DNA from: Jatrophihabitans sp964252635
Lineage (GTDB): Bacteria; Actinomycetota; Actinomycetes; Mycobacteriales; Jatrophihabitantaceae
DNA: 64,000 nucleotides
Reading direction: 5' to 3'
Assembly (NCBI RefSeq): GCF_964252635.1
Contig: NZ_CAXUNP010000008.1
Coordinates: 1 to 64,000, forward strand
Translations under genes and position numbers: made by a program
Part shown: positions 50,606 to 59,376 of the stretch, piece after piece
Numbering within the stretch: the stretch's first letter is position 1
Layout: every line of letters starts with the position of its first letter
Notes under the pieces: generated by a model
Told to the model about the DNA's origin: nothing
The model's input: only the letters and a program-made list of their open reading frames with translations
Databases searched by the model: none

Positions 50606-51826
50606 ATGACTGCAGTCGCTGACTCCTCGAAGAACACCACCAAGCGCGCGACCGGCCCTGTCGTCGACTTCGCCGACCTGATGCAGTGTCCGGTCGCGCG
50701 GAAGCCCTTCGAGCACTTCGACAAGATCGACGAGCTGCGCGAGACCGACGACATCCACTTCGGTGACGCGTCCGGACACCCGTTCTGGGCCGTCACGGCG
50801 ATGGAGCCGATCCGTGAGGCCCTGCAGAACCCGCAGCTGTTCTCCAGCACCGCCGTCCTGCCCGACACCCCGGAACCGCCGTACCTGTGGATCCCGGAGA
50901 TGCTGGACGCACCGAAGCACAATAAGTGGCGCAAGCTGCTCGGTCCGCTCTTCTCGCCGGGCGCCGTCGAGGCCCTCGAACCGAAGATCCGCGAACGCTT
51001 CGGCGTCATCATCGACGAGGTCGCACCGCGCGGTGAGTGCGACTTCGTGCAGGACGTCGCCCTGAAGTTCCCGAACCAGATCTTCATGGACATCATGGGC
51101 ATGCCCATCACCGACGCGGACCAGTTCCAGGAGTGGGAGACCGCCATCCTGCACGAGGGCTCCTCGGCCTCGGGCCGGGCCCTGGAGGCGATGGGCGGGG
51201 TGCATGCCTACTTCACCGACGTCATCGCACAGCGCAGGGAGGACCCGCGCAGCGACATCATCAGCAAGGCGTTGAGCTGGACCATCGACGGCGAGCCGAT
51301 CTCGAACGACGACATGATGGCGTTCTGCCTGCTCATGTTCATGGCCGGCCTGGACACGGTCGCCACGCAGCTGACCTATTCCTTCCAGCACCTCGCCACG
51401 CACGACGAGGACCGTCGTCGCATCAACGAGGACCCGTCGCTGATCGGTCCGGCGATGGAGGAGTTCATGCGGTACTACGCCTTCGTCACGCCGGGACGGA
51501 AGGTCATGCAGGACACCTGCCTGGCGGGCGTGGACGTCAAGGCCGGTGAGATGGTCTGGCTGCCGATCGTCGCGGCCAACCGCGACGAGGGCGAGTTCCC
51601 GAATGCGAACGAAGTGATCATCGACCGGGCGGAGAACCGCCACATCGCCTTCGGCGCGGGACCGCACCGGTGCCTCGGAGCGCACCTGGCCCGTCTGGAG
51701 ATGAACGTCGCGATGGAGGAGTGGCACAAGCGGGTTCCGAACTACCGCATCGACACCTCGATCCCCATCCGTGAGCACGGCGGGCAGATCGGCCTGTCGA
51801 ACCTGCCGCTGGTCTGGGACGTCTGA
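50606..51826 (+). CDS. Cytochrome P450
   Basis: 406 residues, soluble bacterial P450. The I-helix has MFMAGLDTVATQ (oxygen-binding AGxDT), the K-helix EFMRYY (ExxR) and the haem loop AFGAGPHRCLGAH with Cys356 as thiolate ligand. It would hydroxylate the imported substrate using ferredoxin electrons; no ferredoxin or reductase gene lies beside it. It is directly followed by the fused LivHM permease 61 bases on, so uptake and first oxidation are probably co-expressed. Family number cannot be assigned by eye. Confidence 0.92.
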   Translation: MTAVADSSKNTTKRATGPVVDFADLMQCPVARKPFEHFDKIDELRETDDIHFGDASGHPFWAVTAMEPIREALQNPQLFSSTAVLPDTPEPPYLWIPEMLDAPKHNKWRKLLGPLFSPGAVEALEPKIRERFGVIIDEVAPRGECDFVQDVALKFPNQIFMDIMGMPITDADQFQEWETAILHEGSSASGRALEAMGGVHAYFTDVIAQRREDPRSDIISKALSWTIDGEPISNDDMMAFCLLMFMAGLDTVATQLTYSFQHLATHDEDRRRINEDPSLIGPAMEEFMRYYAFVTPGRKVMQDTCLAGVDVKAGEMVWLPIVAANRDEGEFPNANEVIIDRAENRHIAFGAGPHRCLGAHLARLEMNVAMEEWHKRVPNYRIDTSIPIREHGGQIGLSNLPLVWDV

Positions 51827-51887
51827 ACCGTTCGGCTCGTCACCCGCCCCTGCTGTCGATACGTCCACGAGAGAGTCGACTGACTGA

Positions 51888-53972
51888 ATGCTGTCCTACA
51901 TCTTCATCGGGCTGGCGCTCGGATCGATCTACGCGTTGGCGGCGGCCAGTCTGGTCGTGACCTACGAGTCCGCGGGCATCCTGAACTTCGCCTTCGGTTC
52001 GATGGCGTTCTTCTGCGCGAAGTTCTTCTACTGGGCGAACCAGACGCACCACTGGAACCTGGCCGTTGCGGCGATCGTGGCTCTCTGTGGGGTCGCGCCC
52101 GCGGTGGGGGTCATCCTCTATCTCGGGATCTTCCGGTTCCTGCGAACCAGATCGACCCTGATCAAGATCGTGGCGAGCATCGGCGTGTCGGTCGCCCTGC
52201 CGGCCGTGGCGTTGATGATCTTCGGCAACGACTCCATCAACCAGGCTCCGGGCCTCGCGCCCATCCCGGTGGCGCACTGGACGGTGTTCGGGGCCGCGGT
52301 GTCGCTGGACCAGATCATCATCTACGCGTTCCTCGTGGGTGTGGTCGTGCTCGGCACGATCGTCATGAAGTTCACCGATGTCGGGCTGCGGGTCCGGGCC
52401 ATGGTCAACAGCGAGGCGTTGACCTCGCTGTCCGGGACGAACCCCAGCCGGGTGGCTCTCGGCGTGTGGGCCGTCAGCGGCGTGCTGGCGGGCGCCGCGG
52501 GCATCATGGCGGCGCCCACCATCAGCGTCAGCACCTCCTCGATGACGCTGCTCATGGCGAGCGCCTTCGCCGCGGTTGTCGCGGCCCGCCTGCGCAACCT
52601 CGGTGTCGCCGTGGCGGTGGCCCTGCTCATGGGCGTGGTCACCGACCTCATCCAGTACTGGCTGCCGAGCAACTCCCAGTGGGCCACCGACCTGGTGCAG
52701 AGCGTGCCCTTCATCATCCTGGTCGGGTTCCTCGTCTACTACCTCATCCGCGGCGGCGAGCTGGGCCAGGAGCGCACCGGCGGCGGCGCCCTCGACGCGG
52801 CGATCCGGGCCGAGGGGGCGGACAACCTGTCGGCGTCGGCGAGGTTCGGGGCCTCGGCAGCACGCTCGCGGTGGTTCTCGCCGCGCTCGCTGACGTCGAT
52901 GGTGCCGTTGGTCGTCCTGCTGTTCCTGCCGGAGTTCTTCTCGGACTTCTGGCTGGGCCTCATCGCCCGCGGCTTCGCCCTCGCGATCATCTTCCTGTCC
53001 TTCAGCCTGGTGACCGGCGACGGCGGCATGATCTGGCTCTGTCAGATCACCTTCGCCGGCGGTGGCGGACTCATCGCCGCCGAGCTGTGGCTCAACCAGG
53101 GCATGGATCCGATCGTCGCCGCGCTGATCGGCGCCGTGATCATGGCGCCCGTCGGGGTGCTGATCGGCGCGCTGACCATCCGTCTCGGCGACCTGTACGT
53201 CGCGTTGGTGACGCTGTCCTTCGGGCTGCTGGTCGACCAGGTCGTGTTCACCGATCAACGCTTCAGCCCGGGGCTGGGCGGTGTCCGGATCGGGCGCCCG
53301 ACGTTCGCGGTCACCGACCACCAGTTCGCCTACTTCGCCCTGGCCGTCTTCCTGATCGTGGGCGTGGTCATCGTCAACCTGCGCCGGTCGTCGTCCGGCC
53401 TCGCGATCAGCGCGATCCGCTTCAGCCCCACGGCCGCGCGGACGCTGGGGATCAGCGTCGTGCGGGTCAAGCTGGTGCTGTCGGGCATCGCCGCGTTCGT
53501 CGCCGGTCTCGGCGGCGCCATGCTGTCGATGTACGACCAGAGCAGTGACCCCACCACGTACGGCACGTTCGGCGGGCTGGTCTGGTTGGCCGTGCTGGTC
53601 AGCATCGGGGTGCGGTCGCTGACGGCGGCCCTGCTCGCGGGCATCGCCTTCACCGTGTTGCCCGCGGTCTTCCAGACCTACCTGCACGGTCCGACCTGGC
53701 TCCAGATCCCGTCCGTGCTGTTCGGTCTCGGCGCGATCGGCCTGGCCACCAACCCCGAGGGCGCCGTGGCGATGTACGCCCGTGGCCTGCAGTCGCTGAT
53801 CTTCGGCGGTCTCGCCAGGATCTTCGGCGGCAGTGCGCCCGTCCTGACCGCCGACACCCTGGGCGACGTGGACACCGACGCGGTGCTGCGACCGGGCCAG
53901 GACACCCGGGCCGACGACACCGGCGGCCCGGTGGCCGCCTCGGCGGGCGCGCACGCGGAGCCGGTCCGATGA
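51888..53972 (+). CDS. Fused LivH-LivM ABC transporter permease
   Basis: 694 residues. The first half (about 1-290: IFIGLALGSIYALAAASLVV, ILNFAFGSMAFF, NSEALTSLSGTNPSRVALGVWAVSGVLAG) is a LivH-type permease. After a hydrophilic linker (about 290-330), the second half (DFWLGLIARGFALAIIFLSFSLV, GMIWLCQITFAGGGGLIAAE, AIRFSPTAARTLGISVVRVKL) is LivM. Each carries the EAA-like loop contacting the ATPases. Separate genes are the rule in Escherichia coli, while fusions are known in actinobacteria. It works with the two ATPases that follow and probably with the lipoprotein at 4370. The next gene overlaps by 4 bases. Confidence 0.92.
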   Translation: MLSYIFIGLALGSIYALAAASLVVTYESAGILNFAFGSMAFFCAKFFYWANQTHHWNLAVAAIVALCGVAPAVGVILYLGIFRFLRTRSTLIKIVASIGVSVALPAVALMIFGNDSINQAPGLAPIPVAHWTVFGAAVSLDQIIIYAFLVGVVVLGTIVMKFTDVGLRVRAMVNSEALTSLSGTNPSRVALGVWAVSGVLAGAAGIMAAPTISVSTSSMTLLMASAFAAVVAARLRNLGVAVAVALLMGVVTDLIQYWLPSNSQWATDLVQSVPFIILVGFLVYYLIRGGELGQERTGGGALDAAIRAEGADNLSASARFGASAARSRWFSPRSLTSMVPLVVLLFLPEFFSDFWLGLIARGFALAIIFLSFSLVTGDGGMIWLCQITFAGGGGLIAAELWLNQGMDPIVAALIGAVIMAPVGVLIGALTIRLGDLYVALVTLSFGLLVDQVVFTDQRFSPGLGGVRIGRPTFAVTDHQFAYFALAVFLIVGVVIVNLRRSSSGLAISAIRFSPTAARTLGISVVRVKLVLSGIAAFVAGLGGAMLSMYDQSSDPTTYGTFGGLVWLAVLVSIGVRSLTAALLAGIAFTVLPAVFQTYLHGPTWLQIPSVLFGLGAIGLATNPEGAVAMYARGLQSLIFGGLARIFGGSAPVLTADTLGDVDTDAVLRPGQDTRADDTGGPVAASAGAHAEPVR

Positions 53973-54799
53973 CCGAGCAGGAGCGCGACGCCGTCCCGGC
54001 GCTCGAGGCGCACGGAATCACCGTCACCTTCGGCGGCCTGACGGCGGTGAACAACGTCGACATCCGGATCATGAGCGGGAAGATCGTCGGCCTGATCGGG
54101 CCCAACGGAGCGGGCAAGAGCACCCTGTTCAGCGTGCTGTCCGGGTTGTTGCGGCCCCGCAGCGGACAGGTGCTGATCAACGGCGAGGACGTCACGCACG
54201 CCTCCCCGCAGCAGCGGGCCCACCGGGGCATGGCCCGCACCTTCCAGCACCCCGAGCTGTTCCTGGGCCTGACCGTGCGCGAGCACGTCGTGCTCGCCTA
54301 CCGGGTCGCCCAGACGCCGCGGCGGATCTGGACCGACATGGTCACCGCCGGCGGCTTCCGCCCGTCCTCGCGCGCCGAGAACGAGCGTGTGGACCTCATC
54401 ATCTCGGGGTTGAACCTCACCGACATCCAGCACCGTCCGGCCGTCGGGTTGCCGTTGGGGCTCGCCCGGCTGGTCGAACTGGCCCGCTCGTTCGCGCGTG
54501 AACCACGCTTCCTGCTCCTGGACGAGGCGTCGTCCGGTCTCGACGCGGCCGAGACCGAGGAGCTGCAGGGTGTGCTGCGGCAGATGGTCGAACGTCGCGG
54601 TGTCTCGCTGCTGATGGTGGAGCACGACGTCGAGATGGTGCTGGGCATGGCCGACTACGTGTACGTGCTGGACTTCGGTTCGCTGATCGCCGAGGGGACG
54701 CCCGAGCAGATCCGCACCAATGCCGACGTGCGCGCCGCCTACCTGGGCGAGCAGATCGACGCGCCCCCCGCGGCGCCCGCGGTGGAGGTGACGGCGTGA
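53969..54799 (+). CDS. LivG-like ABC ATPase with degenerate signature motif
   Basis: 276 residues. Walker A GPNGAGKST, Q-loop FQHPELF and Walker B FLLLDEASSGLD with catalytic Glu and the switch His (MVEHDVEMV) are present. The ABC signature, normally LSxGQ/LSYGEQ, reads LPLGLARLVELARSF and is hard to recognise. In a LivG-LivF heterodimer this would leave one composite site weak. ATG overlaps the permease stop by 4 bases, and the LivF-like gene overlaps in turn. Confidence 0.9.
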   Translation: MTEQERDAVPALEAHGITVTFGGLTAVNNVDIRIMSGKIVGLIGPNGAGKSTLFSVLSGLLRPRSGQVLINGEDVTHASPQQRAHRGMARTFQHPELFLGLTVREHVVLAYRVAQTPRRIWTDMVTAGGFRPSSRAENERVDLIISGLNLTDIQHRPAVGLPLGLARLVELARSFAREPRFLLLDEASSGLDAAETEELQGVLRQMVERRGVSLLMVEHDVEMVLGMADYVYVLDFGSLIAEGTPEQIRTNADVRAAYLGEQIDAPPAAPAVEVTA

Positions 54800-55527
54800 C
54801 CGGGACACAGACCGACGCGATCCTGCGGGTAACCGATCTGGAGGTCCGGTACGGGCCTGCGCTCGCGCTGTCCGAGCTGTCGTTCGAGGTCGGGCGCGGC
54901 AGGGTGCTGACCGTGCTCGGGCCCAACGGCGCAGGCAAGAGCACCATCGCCCGGGCCGTCAGCGGCCTGGTCCCGGTCAAGCAGGGGCGCATCGAGTTCG
55001 ACGGCAGGGACATCACCAGGAGTAGGCCCTACCAGATCCGGCGCCGCGGGCTGCTCCACCTGCCGGAGGGCCGCGGCGTGTTCACCGGGCTGAGCGTCTC
55101 GGACAACCTGCGGATGGCCGCGGGCACGCTGCCCCGGTCCGAGCGTCAGGCGGCCATCGACAAGGCGTACACGATGTTCGAGGTCCTCGGCCGGCGCCGC
55201 AAGCAGACCGCGGGCACGCTGTCCGGCGGTGAGCAGCAGATGGTGTCGCTCGCCCGCGCCCTGATCCTGGACCCGAAGCTGGTGATCGCCGACGAGATGT
55301 CGCTCGGACTCGCGCCGCTGATGGTCGACGCCGTGTTCGAGGGGCTGGCGAGAGCCCGTGATGCAGGCGTCACGATCATCATCGTCGAGCAGTTCGTGCA
55401 CCGCGCCCTCGCCTTCGCCGACGACTGCGTCGTCATGTCGCGGGGTCGTGCGGTGTGGTCCGGTCCGGCCGCCGACGCGAGGGAAGAGGTCCTGAGCCGG
55501 TACCTCGGCAGCGCAGCAGCGGCATGA
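54796..55527 (+). CDS. LivF-like ABC ATPase
   Basis: 243 residues. Walker A GPNGAGKST, LPEGRGVFTGLSV (typical LivF Q-loop region), intact signature LSGGEQQMVSLARAL, Walker B VIADEMSLGLAP (Asp-Glu kept, Pro to Met) and H-loop replaced by VEQF, which is normal for LivF. It pairs with the preceding LivG-like protein to drive the fused permease. GTG overlaps by 4 bases, and its own stop overlaps the next ATG, so the operon is tightly coupled. Confidence 0.92.
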   Translation: MTGTQTDAILRVTDLEVRYGPALALSELSFEVGRGRVLTVLGPNGAGKSTIARAVSGLVPVKQGRIEFDGRDITRSRPYQIRRRGLLHLPEGRGVFTGLSVSDNLRMAAGTLPRSERQAAIDKAYTMFEVLGRRRKQTAGTLSGGEQQMVSLARALILDPKLVIADEMSLGLAPLMVDAVFEGLARARDAGVTIIIVEQFVHRALAFADDCVVMSRGRAVWSGPAADAREEVLSRYLGSAAAA

Positions 55528-56381
55528 CGGCCGCGCCACGGCGGGCGCCGTCCGCCACCGCTTCGCTCGCCGGCCGCCGGGTCGGGTTCATCGGTGCCGG
55601 TCGGATCGGCTCGCCCATGGTGCAGATGCTCGTCGGTCGTGGTGCCGAGGTCACCGTCCAGGCGCGACGGGAGGCCGTCCGGGACGCCCTGGCCGGCCCG
55701 GGCTGCCGAGCCGTCGCGGACATCGCCGACCTGGGCCGGGACAACGAGGTGGTCATCTCGTGCCTGTTCTCCGATGCCCAGTTCAGCTCGATCGAGGACG
55801 AGATCGCGGACGTCCTGGCCCCGGGGTCGGTGTTCGCGTCGCACACCACCGGCTCGCCGGCGACCCTCCGGCGGTTCGCCGAGGCTCTCGCCGCGCAGGG
55901 CCGTGACGCGCAGGTCGTCGACGCGCCCTTCAGCGGCACCCAGGAGCACATCCTCGCGGCGTCCTTGACGGTGATGCTGGGTGGTGCGCCGGGTGCCGTC
56001 GACATCGTCGAGCCGGTCGTGCGGTCCTACGCGGACCCCGTGATCCGTACGGGCGAGCTCGGGTCCGCGCTGCTGCTCAAACTGCTCAACAACGTCCTGT
56101 TCGCCGCCAACGTGCAGCTCGGCCTCGAGGTCACCGACGTGGCACAACAGGCAGGGATCCCGCTGGCCTCGGTCTACGAGGTGTTCGCGGCCTCGAGCGG
56201 GGGCACCCGCGCCATCGAGTACATGCGGGAGTTCGAGTCCCCGCAGCACTACGCGGACGAGACCCGGTCGTTCATCCGCAAGGACGTCGCCGCGTGCGAA
56301 CAGGTCGCCGCCGAGGTAGGCCTGGATCTGGGCCTGCTCGGCCGGGTCGCGCGGGACGGGCGGCTGGACGTCGACTCCTGA
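55524..56381 (+). CDS. NAD(P)-dependent 3-hydroxyisobutyrate dehydrogenase-like enzyme
   Basis: 285 residues of the beta-hydroxyacid dehydrogenase family. RVGFIGAGRIGSPM is the Rossmann loop, VVDAPFSGTQEHILAASLTVMLGG the substrate-binding segment (the family has DAPVSGG), and KLLNNVLFAANVQ contains the catalytic Lys with the NN pair. The SGT instead of SGG suggests a changed substrate. Joined by ATGA overlap to the LivF-like gene, so it likely acts on the imported or hydroxylated compound. Possible substrates are a branched hydroxy-acid or its semialdehyde. Confidence 0.84.
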   Translation: MTAAPRRAPSATASLAGRRVGFIGAGRIGSPMVQMLVGRGAEVTVQARREAVRDALAGPGCRAVADIADLGRDNEVVISCLFSDAQFSSIEDEIADVLAPGSVFASHTTGSPATLRRFAEALAAQGRDAQVVDAPFSGTQEHILAASLTVMLGGAPGAVDIVEPVVRSYADPVIRTGELGSALLLKLLNNVLFAANVQLGLEVTDVAQQAGIPLASVYEVFAASSGGTRAIEYMREFESPQHYADETRSFIRKDVAACEQVAAEVGLDLGLLGRVARDGRLDVDS

Positions 56382-56388
56382 GTCGACG
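56369..56388. terminator. 9-bp inverted repeat across the operon's stop codon
   Basis: CGTCGACTC and GAGTCGACG flank a 2-base centre around the TGA at 56379-56381, at the end of the importer operon and before a convergent gene. Plausible terminator; the loop is tight and there is no T-run. Confidence 0.35.
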
Positions 56389-56451
56389 CGCTACGCCGGA
56401 GCCCACGCCGCATCGGCATGCGGTCGACCGGGTGGCCCCGTATGCGACGCG

Positions 56452-58014
56452 TCAGTCCCCGGCCGGCACGAGCAGATGTTTCTGGACCTTGCCCAGGCTG
56501 CTGCGCGGGAAACCGGCAACCTCCTCGACCCACTCGGGTGTCTTGTAGCGCGCGACGCCGAGCTCGGCGAAGTGCGCCCGCACGCTCGCCAGATCGACCT
56601 GCGGCCCGTTCTCGCTACGGACGACGAAGGCGTACACGCGCTCGCCGTAGCGGTCGTCGGGCACGCCGACGACCGCGGCCTCCAGGACGCCCGGGCAGCT
56701 GCTCAGCAGCCGCTCCACCTCGAACACCGAGATGTTCTCGCCGCCCCGGATCACGATGTCCTTCATCCGTCCGGTGATGGTCAGCCGGCCGTCCACCATC
56801 CGACCCAGGTCGCCGGTGCGGAACCACCCGTCGCCGGGCAGGTGCGAGCGGTCGCCCGACAGGTAGCCGAGGAACTGTTCGGAACCGCGCAGCCAGACCT
56901 CGCCGTCGCGACCGTCCGGCACCTCGGCGCCGGCCTCGTCGACGATCCGGATCTCGGTGTCGCCGGTCGGGCGACCGTCGGTCTCCGCACGTTCGTCGAG
57001 GGTCTCGAAGGTACGGCAGCTCGTGGCCGACGGGTGCTCGGTCGACCCGTAGGCGCGGACCATCGAGATGCCGTACCTCTCGGCCCGCCGCACGAGCTGG
57101 GCGCCCACCACCCCGCCACCGGACTGCAGGGAGACCAGGGTCGTGCGGGTCGTGTTCCGGGCGTCGAACTCGTCGAACAGCGTCGTCGCGTAGAACGGGG
57201 ACGACCCGCCGCCCGTCGCCCCGTAACGCTCGAGGGCGTCGGCGGCCACGGCAGCGTCCCACGCGGCCAGCATCGTGAGCTCGCGGCCGAGGCACAGGGC
57301 CACCAGCAGACTGTCGAGACCGGCCACGTGGCCAAGCGGGAATGCGTTGAAGACATGACCGCCGTGCAACACGTCGACGGCGGTGCCCCAGTCGATCACC
57401 TCGGCCAGGATGGACGCATGGCCGTGCAGCACGCCCTTCGGAACCCCGGTCGTTCCGGACGTGTAGAGCAGGAAGGCTGGAGCACGCTGATCGGACGGGA
57501 ACCGGTCGGCGCTCCAGGGCGGCCCGTCCCGATCGAGATCCAGGACGTTCGCGATCGGGTCGCCGGGCTCCGACAGGGCCACCGGCGGACGGCCGCTGCG
57601 CGCGAGCGCGGCCAGATGGTGGGTGAGCGGGTGCTTCGGGCCGCGGCGGTCGGACAGCAGCAACCGCGTCCCGGACAGCGTCAGGATCTGCTCGACGTCG
57701 GCGTCGCCCAGGATGGACACGAGCGGCAGCACGGTTACCCCGGCGAGGATCCCTGCGACGACGGCGCGGCTGTGGCTTCGGGAGTTGCCGCCGCGGGTCG
57801 CCACGACGTCACCGCTGATCAGCCCCTGACCCCGTAGCGCCGCGGCCAGCTGCAGCGACTCCTCGACGAAGCGGCGCAGCGTGACGTGCTCGGCCGTGCC
57901 GTCGAGCGCGACGAAGTGCAGGGCCGCGTCGGGGCTGTCGCGGGCGCGATCGAGGATCGCCTGGACGAGCCCGGGCCGGGACTCGGTCTCGCCTGCGGCA
58001 ACGGGCTCACGCAC
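56452..58014 (-). CDS. AMP-forming acyl-CoA ligase (cyclohexanecarboxylate-CoA ligase-like)
   Basis: 520 residues. LLYTSGTTGVPKGVLHGHA, YGSTEHPSAT, TGDLGRMVDGRLTITGR, IVIRGGENISVFEVERLL and SLGKVQKHLLV with the catalytic Lys. The STEHPS and LHGHA motifs pair it with the ligase at 38940. GTG 58014 overlaps the preceding P450 stop by 8 bases, so this ligase and the P450 are co-expressed. That suggests hydroxylation and CoA activation of the same acid. Confidence 0.87.
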   Translation of the reverse strand: MREPVAAGETESRPGLVQAILDRARDSPDAALHFVALDGTAEHVTLRRFVEESLQLAAALRGQGLISGDVVATRGGNSRSHSRAVVAGILAGVTVLPLVSILGDADVEQILTLSGTRLLLSDRRGPKHPLTHHLAALARSGRPPVALSEPGDPIANVLDLDRDGPPWSADRFPSDQRAPAFLLYTSGTTGVPKGVLHGHASILAEVIDWGTAVDVLHGGHVFNAFPLGHVAGLDSLLVALCLGRELTMLAAWDAAVAADALERYGATGGGSSPFYATTLFDEFDARNTTRTTLVSLQSGGGVVGAQLVRRAERYGISMVRAYGSTEHPSATSCRTFETLDERAETDGRPTGDTEIRIVDEAGAEVPDGRDGEVWLRGSEQFLGYLSGDRSHLPGDGWFRTGDLGRMVDGRLTITGRMKDIVIRGGENISVFEVERLLSSCPGVLEAAVVGVPDDRYGERVYAFVVRSENGPQVDLASVRAHFAELGVARYKTPEWVEEVAGFPRSSLGKVQKHLLVPAGD

Positions 58015-59260
58015 GGCGCGCGAAGGTGATCTGCAGATCCTCGGGCCCGTAGAGCATCGCGGCCGGGGCGGTCATCCGGGGAGCGTCGACGACCTCGACG
58101 TCGGTGAGCTCCTGGGACAGCACGCCCAGGGCCTCCTGCACCTCGGCGCGCGCGAGACCGGCGCCCAGACAGTAGTGATCGCCCAGTCCGAACGGCACGT
58201 CGAAGGACTCGTCGTGACGTCCGGTGCCGCGCGGACAGAACTGCTGGGGCGCACCGAAGTGCTCGGGGTCGCGCGAGGCAGCCTGCACGTTGAGGATCAC
58301 CCGGCGGCCCCGGCCGATGTGAACGCCGTCGTCGCCGCCGAACTCGAAATCCTCCTGGGCCACGCGTACGACGAAGTTGACCACGGGTTGCACCCGCAGG
58401 GTCTCCTCGGCGACCTGCTCGACGAGTTCGGGTTCGGCGTGCATGCGCTCCCACATGCCGTCCTCGGCAACCACGGCCCGGACGGCCGAGGCGAGCTGGT
58501 ACCGAGTGGTGTCCTGGCCCGCGAAGATCAGGTTGGCGACGTTCCAGGCCAGCTCGTCGTCACTGATCCGGCCCTGCGTGACCTGCGCCTGGATCAGGCC
58601 GCTGATGATGTCGTCCTGGGGGTCGCGCGTGCGCGCGTCGACCAGGGCGAGGCAGTACTCGCGCAGGGTGGACAGCGCCCTCTCGATCTCGGGGAAGCCG
58701 GGTTCGATCGGTGTGGCGGCGAGCAGGTGCAGTGTGGTCGCCGCGGCGGAGAAGGCCGGGATGTCGGCGACGGGGATGCCGATCATCCGGCACAGGACGG
58801 TCATCGGGAAAGGGCTGCTGAACGCCTCGACGAAGTCGATCGGCGCTGCGCCGTCGGGCAGGGCCGCGACGAGGTTGCGGGCGACCTCGCGCATCATCGG
58901 CCGCGCGTCGTTCACGATCCGGGCGCGGAAGGCGGCAAGGAACACCCGCCGGATGCGATCGTGCTTCTCGCCGTGCAGGGCCACCAGCAGGCCGTGCTCG
59001 GCGAACGAGGACAGCATCGGCTGGGCGCCGTACCGGCGGTAGACGTGGGCGTCCTGTGTCTCGAGGCGGGGGTCGGCGAGCAAAGCCTGCACGTCCGCGT
59101 GCGCCAGCACCTCGATACCGCGACGGCTGAAGAGGAACCGGTCGCCGGCGCGGGCCTCGCGCAGCACGGCCGCGGCGTCGGCGCGGAACGCCTCGGAATC
59201 GACGTCGAGGTAGGGGAGCTCGCTCTCGGCGCGGGCTGCGGGGGACCGGAGAACGGCCAT
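58007..59260 (-). CDS. Cytochrome P450 (second)
   Basis: 417 residues from ATG 59260; GTG 59296 would add 12. Oxygen-binding AGQDTTRYQ, K-helix EETLRVQP and haem loop PFGLGDHYCLGAG with Cys364 are intact. It is clearly different from the P450 at 50606. It probably introduces a second hydroxyl group. GGAAGGTGG lies upstream of ATG 59260. It is first in a two-gene operon with a ligase, divergent from an ACAD pair across a motif-bearing promoter. Redox partners are not present nearby. Confidence 0.91.
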   Translation of the reverse strand: MAVLRSPAARAESELPYLDVDSEAFRADAAAVLREARAGDRFLFSRRGIEVLAHADVQALLADPRLETQDAHVYRRYGAQPMLSSFAEHGLLVALHGEKHDRIRRVFLAAFRARIVNDARPMMREVARNLVAALPDGAAPIDFVEAFSSPFPMTVLCRMIGIPVADIPAFSAAATTLHLLAATPIEPGFPEIERALSTLREYCLALVDARTRDPQDDIISGLIQAQVTQGRISDDELAWNVANLIFAGQDTTRYQLASAVRAVVAEDGMWERMHAEPELVEQVAEETLRVQPVVNFVVRVAQEDFEFGGDDGVHIGRGRRVILNVQAASRDPEHFGAPQQFCPRGTGRHDESFDVPFGLGDHYCLGAGLARAEVQEALGVLSQELTDVEVVDAPRMTAPAAMLYGPEDLQITFARRA

Positions 59261-59341
59261 GGCTGGTCGACCACCTTCCGCGGGGTCCGGGCTCACCGGG
59301 TCCGCCCGACGGTATCAACGAAGCGCCGGTTGGCCTACCAT

Positions 59342-59370
59342 CGGGTGACTTAGTTAACGATGATTGGCGA
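59342..59370. promoter_or_regulatory. Divergent promoter/operator (P450-ligase / ACAD pair)
   Basis: GGGTGACTTAGTTAACGATG with core TTAGTTAACGA at 59350-59360. The central GTTAAC is palindromic and matches the shared motif. It lies 16 bases before GTG 59377. Confidence 0.55.
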
Positions 59371-59376
59371 TGCGAC

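Noticed and set aside
51840..53954. 704-residue open frame opposite the LivHM permease
   Set aside because: Extremely rich in Arg, His, Gln, Asp and Gly, as expected for the complement of a membrane protein gene. No start signal.
23050..58014. Polyketide or other secondary-metabolite cluster (P450s, SnoaL-like proteins, ligases)
   Set aside because: No ketosynthase, acyltransferase, carrier protein, terpene cyclase or export/resistance genes. The balance of ACADs, thiolases and hydratases points to degradation.
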